From NCBI RefSeq assembly GCF_000003605.2, contig NW_003155745.1:121342-135486 (forward strand): 14,145 nucleotides of DNA. The letters run 5' to 3'. The position numbers and the translations under genes were made by a program. Source of the DNA: Saccoglossus kowalevskii. Its lineage: Eukaryota; Hemichordata; Enteropneusta; Harrimaniidae. A model generated the notes under the pieces. It was not told the origin of the DNA. It worked only from the letters and a program-made list of their open reading frames with translations, and searched no databases. Shown one piece after another: positions 1-7,555 of the stretch (position 1 is the first letter of the stretch; each line of letters starts with the position of its first letter).

Positions 1-845
1 GGGCGATTTTTCGGGTGTCGAGACATTTTCCATTAAGTAAATGTCTTAGCTGTTGAGAAAACTCACTTAGAGCATATGGAGACTGACATTAGTTCGAATT
101 TAAAAGAATTACTCTAATGACAGCGATAACCTTTGTCAGGAGATAATAGAGACACGTGAGCCTAAGACTATCGACGTTTGGTGTGGGAACCGTACTACAC
201 TGGATATCAATTTGACTGTGTTTAAAACCGATTTATTTTCAATGATGTGAATATACGCACCCATACACACAAAACAACAACATATACTATGAATTTCGTA
301 CCAATATTCGCATTACTGTCTAAGTGAGTCGTCTATTTGTGTATTTGGCGTTGTTGGTTCTTTTAATTTTAATGCCACGCATTTTAGTAATACAGATAAG
401 TATTAAGTAAGTACGAATAACTTAGTTGTGAAATACAAAGATAAAGATGTTAGGCGTCGGCTATGGAGTTTTGTATATTTTGTGAATTAATTTTCCATGA
501 AAAGACTTGTTGGGTGTTTTGTAAAGAATTTATTTTCACTGATTTTTGACGAGTTGAACGTAAAATAAAGGAAAAAAGGTATATTTGGTGGATTTTATTT
601 TCACTGAATCATTCTTTCAGCGAAAATTTATTCTGAGCGAAAATAAAGTATTTTACAGTACGTGTTAGTTTGTTATGGTTGTCTGTTTGTATTCATTCAA
701 AATTTGTGCTTACTATCACGAGAACGTATTCCTTCACTGTTAATTTTCAACTTATGTAAACTTCCACGAAATAGTACTGCTTGTTTTCATCAAATATACA
801 CATCAACATTTAAAAAAAAAGTATGTAAGCGATGTAATCTTTGAC
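1..845. other. AT-rich non-coding stretch
   Basis: No convincing coding region is visible on either strand. Stop codons are frequent in all frames, and the one 60-codon frame (662-844, plus) is AT-rich and low in complexity with no recognisable motif. The only structure I can point to is the cluster of repeated 12-nt motifs annotated at 529-648 and one CACGTG box at 153-158. It may be intergenic, or part of the first intron of the minus-strand gene that begins at 5215; the sequence does not decide between these. Confidence 0.6.
529..648. repeat. Four copies of a TTATTTTCRCT-like motif, two direct and two inverted
   Basis: TTTATTTTCACTGA occurs at 529-542 and again at 594-607. The opposite strand carries related copies at 617-630 (TCAGCGAAAATTTA) and 634-648 (TGAGCGAAAATAAAG). 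The inverted copies have CGCT where the direct copies have CACT. Four related 12-14-nt words in 120 bp suggest either a small local duplication with inversion or a site cluster. The AT-rich background raises the chance rate, so confidence is moderate. Confidence 0.45.
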
Positions 846-917
846 CTGACCGATAGTTATGTGGTTAATGTGTTCGCTTCGCACCAGCGACGTTTTAGAT
901 TCGATTGCTAGAGTCGA
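846..917 (+). repeat. Degenerate tRNA-like element (tRNA pseudogene or head of a tRNA-derived SINE)
   Basis: A tRNA-like order is visible. There is an A-box-like word TAGTTATGTGG at 854-864. An anticodon-type hairpin follows: TCGCT (874-878) pairs perfectly with AGCGA (886-890) around a 7-nt loop, with GCA in the anticodon position. A B-box-like word GATTCGATTGC lies at 898-908, and the T-arm flanks give four pairs including one wobble. The D-arm pairs poorly, the 53/61 pair is A/G instead of G/C, the loop lacks the usual T33, and the acceptor ends do not pair well. It is therefore not a working tRNA. A decayed pol III element, such as a SINE head, fits best. A 107-codon frame starting at 859 runs through it and is probably chance. 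No second copy is in the window. Confidence 0.4.
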
Positions 918-2149
918 CTGTTTACTCAACAGTATATTAAGTCACGGTACAATACGCACTGCCTTCCAATCGCATGATAAGCATACGCGTTCTGGTAAAG
1001 TAGTTCGCATGCACGTGTATTTGCAATTAGTACACACACAAAACGTCAAGAGAGACAGTTGCGGTAGTGACTTCAGCGTCCTTAAAAAATGGCACGAAAA
1101 TTATCAAAACAAAACATACACTCTAATTTTCAAATCAGTAGGTCGCATCTTTGTTTATTCGCCAATAATGTCAGCGGAATGAAAAAGGCTCAGTGAAGAG
1201 ACGTTTATTGTTCTGTTTTTCTCCGTGGTGTGGTTGCGCCGAGATGGGATATGACATTGCACACTCACATCCTTGTTCATTATGACTACGTATTTGTTCA
1301 TAGTAGACATGCTCGAAAATTGGATGACCATTTAAAGAAAATGAACGAACGTGCTAGTCAAAGCAAATATAGTATTATTAGCTGTATGACGTTTTACGGC
1401 TGGATTAGGGGGCTGCATAATCCTCGCCAATATTCGAATTGAGTTCGCATCGAAGTACATGTTATGCGTTAACGACAGGATTTACGTGCAGCTTAGGAGA
1501 TTGCCCAGTTTATCTCGCTCTATTGGCGGATTACGTTTGTACCAGTTTACATACATCCATTATTAAGTGACGTAATAGCCATTTCATTGCGTCATACATT
1601 GTTGTATTTGTGACGCTCCTCGAACCATGGAATGAGAAGTATTCCAATGTTTTTTATTTCACTAAAACTAAAACATAAGCGACCGAGGAATAAAAAGCAA
1701 AGCCCGAACAAATCCCAAGGCAACACGCGGCTGTCATGACGTCATGATCGCGCGAGTATATCTGTCTCGAGCGCACGACACAAGAAACATGATGCAATCG
1801 TCTAGTATTCGCCAGCCTAAGGCACGACCATCCACCAACACAATTGCTGTAGATGTGTATCATACAAGAATTGTTCTGTTTGATTGTTGACAATTTTTAC
1901 CCAAATGTAAAGCACACATTTCATAGCAGAGTAATCCATTCTTGAGTACTTTTATATCTTGTTGTAAATTTTAAGTTGTCTAGGAATATAACATTATCTC
2001 TATGATTACTGAAGATACGTGCTCAAGCGGAACTCTTCCACAATTTCATATAATGACGGATGTTTTTTATCGCGAAAATATTGCATTTCAATGACTTGAG
2101 ATAATATATAGTACGATTCTGTTTATGAAATCTTGCTTCTGCCTGCAAT
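918..2149. other. Non-coding stretch
   Basis: Short frames occur on both strands (for example 1230-1442 plus and 1654-1893 minus), but none has a recognisable domain, signal peptide or convincing start context. Notable short items are a CACGTG box at 1012-1017 and the palindromic CRE annotated at 1734-1747. I see nothing else that supports a gene. Confidence 0.55.
1734..1747. promoter_or_regulatory. Perfect 14-bp palindrome containing a full CRE
   Basis: TCATGACGTCATGA reads the same on both strands and holds the complete CREB/ATF consensus TGACGTCA at 1737-1744. CREB/ATF-family bZIP dimers bind this octamer. No obvious promoter or coding start is nearby, so any role would be as a distal or intronic element. 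A second full CRE at 5496-5503 lies in the promoter region of the minus-strand gene. Confidence 0.35.
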
Positions 2150-2420
2150 AATGAGAACAGTCGAGGCCGTCCCCTTACATCTGAGCGAATGGAGAGAAGC
2201 GACTTTGGACGTAAATGGCCGCTGAGATCCCGTTGAAAGTCGCGAGGGCGAGATTTGAGAACAGTGGACGAGAAGGCGGGAGAGAATTGAACATTATGTT
2301 AGGGGGAAGCTAGTCTCTTGGCTCTTTCGATCTCAACGAGAACACGGCCTCAATTTGAGTCTAAGGTCTATTCAGTCGCCTTTAAAACCCCGTACAAGGC
2401 GTGTTCAAAATTGGAAAATG
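2150..2420. other. GC-richer block of unknown nature
   Basis: This 270-bp block has visibly higher GC and CpG content than its surroundings and could be an unrecognised exon, a regulatory region or an old insertion. A 39-codon minus-strand frame (2175-2294) contains the hexapeptide ISAAIY, and the underlying DNA at about 2210-2235 resembles 12802-12827 (22 of 26 positions by hand). A TTTAAAA word at 2382-2388 is TATA-like. None of this is enough to call a gene. Confidence 0.3.
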
Positions 2421-4915
2421 TGCGTCATATCTATATCAATTCGAACAATTTCCTTTGTTTGAGTTCGACACAGCAAATGTAGCGCGTGGCGGATGTAAAA
2501 TCTAATATAACACAAACTACAAGCAGAAAAAAATGTTTAATACAATGAAGGCAACAGTCGACGCCGCTGCACGAGCTCGATGTATAATGTATATGCGTTT
2601 TTGTGAGGATAGCGCAAAATATACACCAAGGCAAAACGGGATTGCATCGGAAGATACAAGCGTAGAAGTGCCATCGTGTTTATGTCGTGGTATGTCTGTA
2701 ATATGTTATAGTAATAGTAATAGTACGTGGTCTGGTAGTTCGTATGTTATAGGTAATCCCCTATAACTATTATATAAGTCGATGAATTATCGAATATTTT
2801 AGTGGAAATCCAAGTTTCAACTAGTGTAGCACGGTGTCACAATTTATCAATTCAGCCATGCGCAGAATTCTTCTAGGCTGCGAAACATTACCTGGTGTCT
2901 AAAGATTTAGCGTCATCAATGGGTCGGTGACAGAAAGCATTGAGAAGAAATGGAGGAATTAACGACCAATAATCCAGCTTAAAACGGGGGCAATTACGAA
3001 CCATTTTTTTAAAGACATTCGTTCCAACATCATTTCTGGCATATATATATGGGGGGGGGATTGTTTCTTAATGATGACTGGCACCCCTCCCCTCTATTCC
3101 CACTCCCTCCCGAGAGAAAAAGTTACCATACATGGTTACATTCTAGACAAAAGGGCACATGCGAACATAAAAGCGGCCTTAGTAGTTTAACGAGACGTCT
3201 GTAATGAACTCGAAATGTTTGAAATGCCCGACCAGTATCGCGATAAAGCCGTCAGGTTCGTTCATGTATTCCCGTTTTTTGTCTTATTAAGATAAAAGTA
3301 TAAGGGCTTAATCACAATAAATGTGTACAAATTTGATCAGCTACATGCCTACATGCCTACACGTCTGGCTATATTCTCCTAGGACTGGTCGAGCATATTT
3401 CCAGTGCGTGTGCTTGGCAGTTTAACAAGCTTTTCTGAAATCGCAATTTAATGACACGATCGGAAACGTTTGATAATGTCTCAATTTGTGTCTGCTTAAA
3501 CAACTGTTCTTGTACGTTCTACATAATTTCAACTACAGTGGACGCCGTAAATTAACTAATTTTATTAAGAGAAAAAAAAATTGTTTTTCCGGAATGTTCA
3601 TGCCGTAAATAGTAGAGTTTCTTCTTCTACTTTTTTCGTTTATTGGATACAACTTTTAGTCCGAGCACTAAATGTATGCACGCACACGGCGGGGATGTGG
3701 GTGGAATTCAGTTACCGTAACTAAGTATACGAACAACCATCTTAGGCCACGTCTTGCGTGACAGTTGTTTCTCGAAATGGGGTCAAATGAAAATTGGTTT
3801 GTTCATTGGCCATGAAATACGACGCGTTTTTTTAACTTAGTCGAATTCGCCTAGTTTACATAGCATTACAAATCATCAACAGACGTAATGGGCATAAATA
3901 TATTCCATTCGGCTCAGATTTCCACACCTGTTGCCGAGATGACAAGACGAGTGCTAAGATTTGAATGACGTCTGATATCAGAATTACCTATATACTGTTA
4001 TTAGAACTAACATTCTCTAGACGATGAGATTAGTATTGGCTCAGCAATTCGTACGAGTATATGTCAGAAGCGAAATTCACTGCAACTCGTGTAGTTATAC
4101 TGTGAGATCATTCCTAAAGTTACATTAGAGCTTAGGAAATATAAAATCTGTGATGTCAGTCCGTGAATTTGCGTGAATTACTTGAAGTACTAAACATCTA
4201 ACTATAAGCGCGTCCGAATTTGGGCGAGATTTTTTAAATTTAATTTGTCAATGATTTTGAATACTGTTCAAACGTGCATAAATTTCCAGAGACTCGCTGC
4301 CCGTAGTCATTCGGAACCGGGGAAATCTGACTTCTCAGTTATTTCTCAACATTTGCGCATATAATATTCCACAGACCCCGATAGACCTTTTACTTGTCCA
4401 TAGTGTACTTTGAAATAATTAAGATAATAAACTTTTTAAAATAAAAAATACCGAAAATGCTACTGCAATTAGACCCCATCTGTTCAATTTTATAATAATT
4501 ATCAAATAATTGTATTATTTTGTGGTCCATATTTTGAAAGCGTTCAAAATTTGTGTCAGGGGTAACTTTAAGATAGCAGAAAAATCAGGAATATTTTTTT
4601 ACAATGTTCGATTTAGCGTCGCATTATCCATTCAATGACTCTGTCAAGGAAGAAAGTTTATCTGCGCCGAAGATCATCGCCGTTGAGAGAATTTCTAATA
4701 AAGTGTGTATATTTCACTGATATATGTAATCGGGCGATACATTAATGTGAAATTACATGCATGAATGAAGACGATGGATGCTAGGACAATTACCGGTATC
4801 ATTCTGTAAGGAACTTGAATGCTACTTCATCTCTTGTATCATGTAATTTGTCATTTTCTTTCTTTTATGAGACGTTTATTTCACCCGTATAATTGCCATG
4901 CCAGAAACAATACAT
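2421..4915. other. Non-coding stretch, probably intronic
   Basis: No frame has recognisable domains. The overlapping frames at 2431-2634 (minus) and 2533-2766 (plus) look like chance openings. If the exon at 5089-5215 is real, this stretch lies within or beyond its first intron; I could not find the next exon on the minus strand. Short features are a hairpin (GTTATAGG at 2746-2753 pairing with CCTATAAC at 2760-2767), an (AT)5-G9 tract at 3041-3059, and a doubled ACATGCCT word around 3343-3358. Confidence 0.5.
3041..3059. repeat. (AT)5 followed by G9
   Basis: Ten bases of alternating AT are followed directly by nine G. This is a simple-sequence junction of the kind that changes length readily and is error-prone in assembly. 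Confidence 0.8.
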
Positions 4916-4933
4916 TCACCCTGTGATGGTGGA

Positions 4934-4944
4934 GGGGGGGGGGG
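4934..4944. repeat. G11 homopolymer run
   Basis: Eleven consecutive G lie just inside the predicted intron of the minus-strand gene, where the transcript would read C11. The length is likely to vary between individuals or sequencing runs. Confidence 0.85.
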
Positions 4945-5088
4945 TGTTCATCACAAACTTGCCGATCACGGTTTTGCGAAATGTAGTACTACGTTGAATG
5001 AAATGTACCACATTAAAACAAATTAAATCTACATAGAAAACAAACACCATGATCTCGTAATCGATATTAAATAAATTGGAATGCTTAC

Positions 5089-5215
5089 CGCTTTGACCAT
5101 AAAGCCACTGTAGATTTCCGGGTCTGGCGGAGAGTGTGACATCCACTAGAGCAATGAGTACCATACTGATAGCTAGGAGTCTAAGCCAGCTAGATGATCT
5201 TCCTGACAATACCAT
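5089..5215 (-). CDS. First coding exon of a secreted protein (signal peptide plus 12 complete residues), partial
   Basis: The exon encodes 42 residues plus one base. The start has a near-ideal Kozak context (CTCCACCATGG). Residues 1-9 form a basic, Ser-rich n-region (MVLSGRSSS). Residues 10-24 are strongly hydrophobic (WLRLLAISMVLIALV), and cleavage is plausible near TLSA at residues 27-30. The mature part visible is RPGNLQWLYGQS. A donor, CG|GTAAGC, follows at 5088, giving a phase-1 intron. Beyond it the frame becomes AT-rich and stops, so the apparent 99-codon frame ending at 4916 is read-through into the intron. TATA and initiator elements sit 130-165 bp upstream. The family is not recognised. 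A Trp-aromatic stretch just after the signal peptide is seen in some Wnt ligands, and short secreted peptides or neuropeptide precursors are equally possible; this is only a guess. The remaining exons would lie at lower coordinates or beyond the left edge. Confidence 0.62.
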
Positions 5216-5343
5216 GGTGGAGTTCTTTTACTGTTAGGATGGTGTAAATAAGTGCGAAAAAGTAGCAGCCAACTCTTACAGTTCTTATACGTGGTTTCAG
5301 AGGCTCGAGGGTGTCACTCTCTTTACTGTGATGCTACGGCCGC

Positions 5344-5403
5344 GACTGAGTCTGGTGTGTAGAATCACCTCCCTTTAAAAACCGTCTATTTCCGCGCATG
5401 CGC
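5344..5403 (-). promoter_or_regulatory. Core promoter of the minus-strand secreted-protein gene: NRF1 site, TATA-like box, initiator
   Basis: Reading on the minus strand, a palindromic NRF1 site GCGCATGCGC (5403-5394) is followed by a TATA-like TTTTTAAAG (5381-5373) and then an initiator-like TCAGTC with its A at 5347. The distance from TATA-like box to initiator is about 30 bp, which is the canonical spacing. A start at 5347 would give a 5' untranslated region of about 132 nt before the ATG at 5215. The order, spacing and strand all agree with the coding exon, which strengthens both calls. The start site itself is inferred. Confidence 0.5.
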
Positions 5404-5495
5404 ATATGATTTCCGATTGTCTTTCTCGTCAACAAAAGAAACCACCGCCAAAGTATTATAATCTGCGTCGTCGGAATCTCGCCAACACTATGGAG

Positions 5496-5503
5496 TGACG
5501 TCA
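5496..5503. promoter_or_regulatory. Full CRE (TGACGTCA) upstream of the predicted start site
   Basis: A perfect CREB/ATF octamer lies about 150 bp upstream of the predicted transcription start of the minus-strand gene, within the usual range for functional proximal CREs. A further half-site CGTCA lies close by at 5510-5514. This suggests, but does not show, cAMP- or stress-responsive control. Confidence 0.4.
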
Positions 5504-5878
5504 TTATTCCGTCACGGACGTGGCTCCATTGAACAATAATGTTATTTCAGTAGAAAAGTAATTAGGTCGTGCTGCTGGGAACTGCTAACACACAGTCTAG
5601 TGCGAGACCGAGGAACAATCAACACTCGTGAACAGGATTAAAAAGCATCAGAAGAACTTGAAAAGCTTTCTACAACGCAGTAACTTCATCACGCGCTGTG
5701 ATCAGTTTTTCATTAAAATGATGCTACACTTAGTATGATCACAAATATGAACTAGACCTTATTCCCAAACTAATAGCACGCCGGAGTCTCTAATTACGTG
5801 TCATTACTTGAACTTGAACAGAAAGTGAAATCATTATGAAGTCTTTTCCGTCGTAACAACATGTTTGACGCGTTGTGT

Positions 5879-5932
5879 ACGTCGCTATGAGTCCCATATC
5901 GAACAGGACGCGACGCGACGACCACCGCCCTT
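5879..5932. repeat. Dispersed repeat, copy 1
   Basis: This segment aligns on the same strand with 12323-12375. The first 26 positions match at 25, including AGTCCCATATCGAAC. The whole 53-54-nt core has about six mismatches and one single-base gap. Weaker similarity extends left to about 5857 and perhaps right to the shared word CGGATCAT (copy 1 at 5939-5946). The full element boundaries and family are unknown. On the minus strand both copies read FDMGL-x-AT-x-TTR in the same frame, so a decayed coding fragment of a mobile element is possible. Confidence 0.7.
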
Positions 5933-6114
5933 TAGTACCGGATCATGGTCGCGGATAACACACCTTTGGGACGGGGATGTTCTCGAACTTTACTAAATTA
6001 TTCTCTGCGATTACTTGTTTTAAATTTCCGGAAAAACAAACTTGAGATACCAGCACAACAAAAATATGAATCTTAAGTGTACATCCTAAATTAGGAGTTG
6101 GCGCTACGGGGGGT

Positions 6115-6130
6115 CGTTTCCATGGAAACG
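6115..6130. promoter_or_regulatory. Perfect 16-bp palindromic X-box (RFX-type site)
   Basis: CGTTTCCATGGAAACG is a perfect palindrome and matches the RFX-family X-box form GTTNCC-AT-GGNAAC. RFX transcription factors bind such sites in promoters of ciliary genes across animals. It lies about 770 bp upstream of the predicted start of the minus-strand gene and about 270 bp left of the CpG-rich block, so either could be its target. About 0.2 perfect 16-bp palindromes are expected by chance in a window this size. Confidence 0.45.
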
Positions 6131-6379
6131 AGTTCAGATTTGTATTTTTTCTTTGTAATTTATTTGAAGTATACTTTCACTCAACGAAATATCAATAATT
6201 TGTAGTGCTTTTGAAATTTCCACATTTTTTTATTGGTTAACCGTATTAATCAGTAAGCTTTCTGAGTCATTATTAAACTTTGATCAATATTTGCAGATCA
6301 CTTTTCTCGTTGCGAACAAATAGATTGATTATTTTTTACTGCTGTTCTGAAGGCGTGTGCATTGATGAAATATGCAGCG

Positions 6380-6590
6380 ACGTAACGAGGTGTGATATTC
6401 CCTTCGTGCGTGTAAGAGTGTGAATCGCGCTTCGGAGAACGGGAGCAGCCAAGTCAGTCATAATAAGGGTGTCAAAAGTGAAAGGATCGCGCGTCCCGAC
6501 GTACGTGATAAGGGCCTAGTCGACGAGACGAAAATGTCAAGGAAAACGAGTGATAATTAGCATGTATATTTCGTTTACAGTGAGGTGAGA
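6380..6590 (+). other. CpG-rich block, possible promoter or 5' exon on the plus strand
   Basis: This block has dense CpG (for example CGCGCTTCGG, GATCGCGCGTCCCGACGTACG) in an AT-rich setting. It contains an initiator-like TCAGTCA near 6454-6460 and a donor-like GAG|GTGAGA near 6583. The only ATG-led frame is tiny (ATGTCAAGG at about 6534, stop within nine codons). A 5' untranslated exon of a rightward gene, divergent from the gene at 5215, is possible. I see no TATA box and no coding evidence, so this remains a weak candidate. Confidence 0.22.
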
Positions 6591-7010
6591 AACTCTCGCT
6601 GAATAAATTGGCGTATATTAAATGCTCGGTTTACTGAATGAATTTATTAAAGTGAGACGTCTATATCTTGTGGCCATGATTAATTTTATTTCGGAAATAA
6701 TGATTTCGTCTACCAGTGGTTCAAAAGCAACTTGCATAATTATATATTTGACAGCCCAACCTATGATTAATTAGCCCATCTTGATATAAAATAAATGTTT
6801 TGACATTTCACGATTCAGTACGGTAGCTACTAGTAGAATATTGAATCCTTTGTATTTTTTTAAGAATACGATCATCAAAATTACACATTCATTTGAAAAC
6901 CAAACCACAAACTGACTCGAAGCAAATTTAAAGAATGAGCACTGTATTTGTCAATTAAATTGTTGCTGCCTTCACGAATTCTCGTGACGCAATGATGAAA
7001 TACGCAATTT

Positions 7011-7021
7011 GCGCATGCGCT
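7011..7021. promoter_or_regulatory. NRF1-type site
   Basis: TGCGCATGCGC matches the consensus palindrome of NRF1, a regulator of housekeeping and mitochondrial genes that usually binds near start sites. It is the second such palindrome in the window, the other being in the promoter at 5394-5403. No gene start is apparent next to this one. Confidence 0.35.
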
Positions 7022-7534
7022 TTGAATTACTGATGCGTTCAATAAATTCAAAGCCCATTCGCATCTATATATAGGTCATTATTTATTAGTTGTGTGATAC
7101 GGAAATTTGGAAGCTCGTGCGTATATCGAAATAATAATAGTATATGAGAAAACTGCTAACAAACAAACGTACGGGTTCTCTAAACGAGAGAGGTCGGTCG
7201 AAGCTGACATTTTGTAATCACGGTACTCACACATCTTGTTTCAATGTACAATAAGAAACAATACGCATATTATCGGCAGTCACAGAGATGGGCGGCTCTC
7301 CCTTTAAAATTCAAGACGAATGAAGTTTAATTTTATTTTCTTCTCCCGAAAAACGCGGCGGAGTCCGGCTGTGGACTGTCCCTGGCGTACACCCAGTCTT
7401 GATAAAACACCGTGACTCCGTTATGAGCGGTTCACGCAAGCGGATTTAACATTCATTTCACTTATTGTGACCGTGAGTGTTAATAAAATTTTCTGTTACG
7501 TTGTGATAGGCTTAAGAGTGAATTGTGAGGCAAA

Positions 7535-7555
7535 CGAACTCAATAATTGAGTTCG
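7535..7555. repeat. Near-perfect palindrome, 10-bp arms around one base
   Basis: The left arm CGAACTCAAT (7535-7544) is exactly complementary to the right arm ATTGAGTTCG (7546-7555), with a single central A. Arms of this length and spacing are expected only about 0.01 times by chance in 14 kb of random sequence. It could bind a symmetric dimeric factor or mark a former inverted insertion. No flanking element is evident. Confidence 0.6.

Larger units (their letters stand above)
5504..6379. other. Upstream non-coding stretch
   Basis: No coding frame of note. It holds the first copy of a dispersed repeat (5879-5932) and the palindromic X-box at 6115-6130, both annotated separately. If the divergent block at 6380-6590 is transcribed rightwards, this would be a shared intergenic region between two diverging promoters; that is inference. 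Confidence 0.45.

Noticed and set aside
859-1182. 107-codon plus-strand frame
   Set aside because: It begins inside the tRNA-like element, shows no domain or signal peptide, and has no promoter or splice context; most likely a chance opening.
2533-2766. 77-codon plus-strand frame
   Set aside because: No recognisable motif; its end is formed by a TAG/TAA simple repeat and a hairpin, and an opposite-strand frame overlaps it.
4916-5088. C-terminal part of the 99-codon minus-strand frame
   Set aside because: A good GT donor lies at 5088, and the sequence beyond it is AT-rich intron-like with a G11 run; only 5089-5215 is kept as coding.
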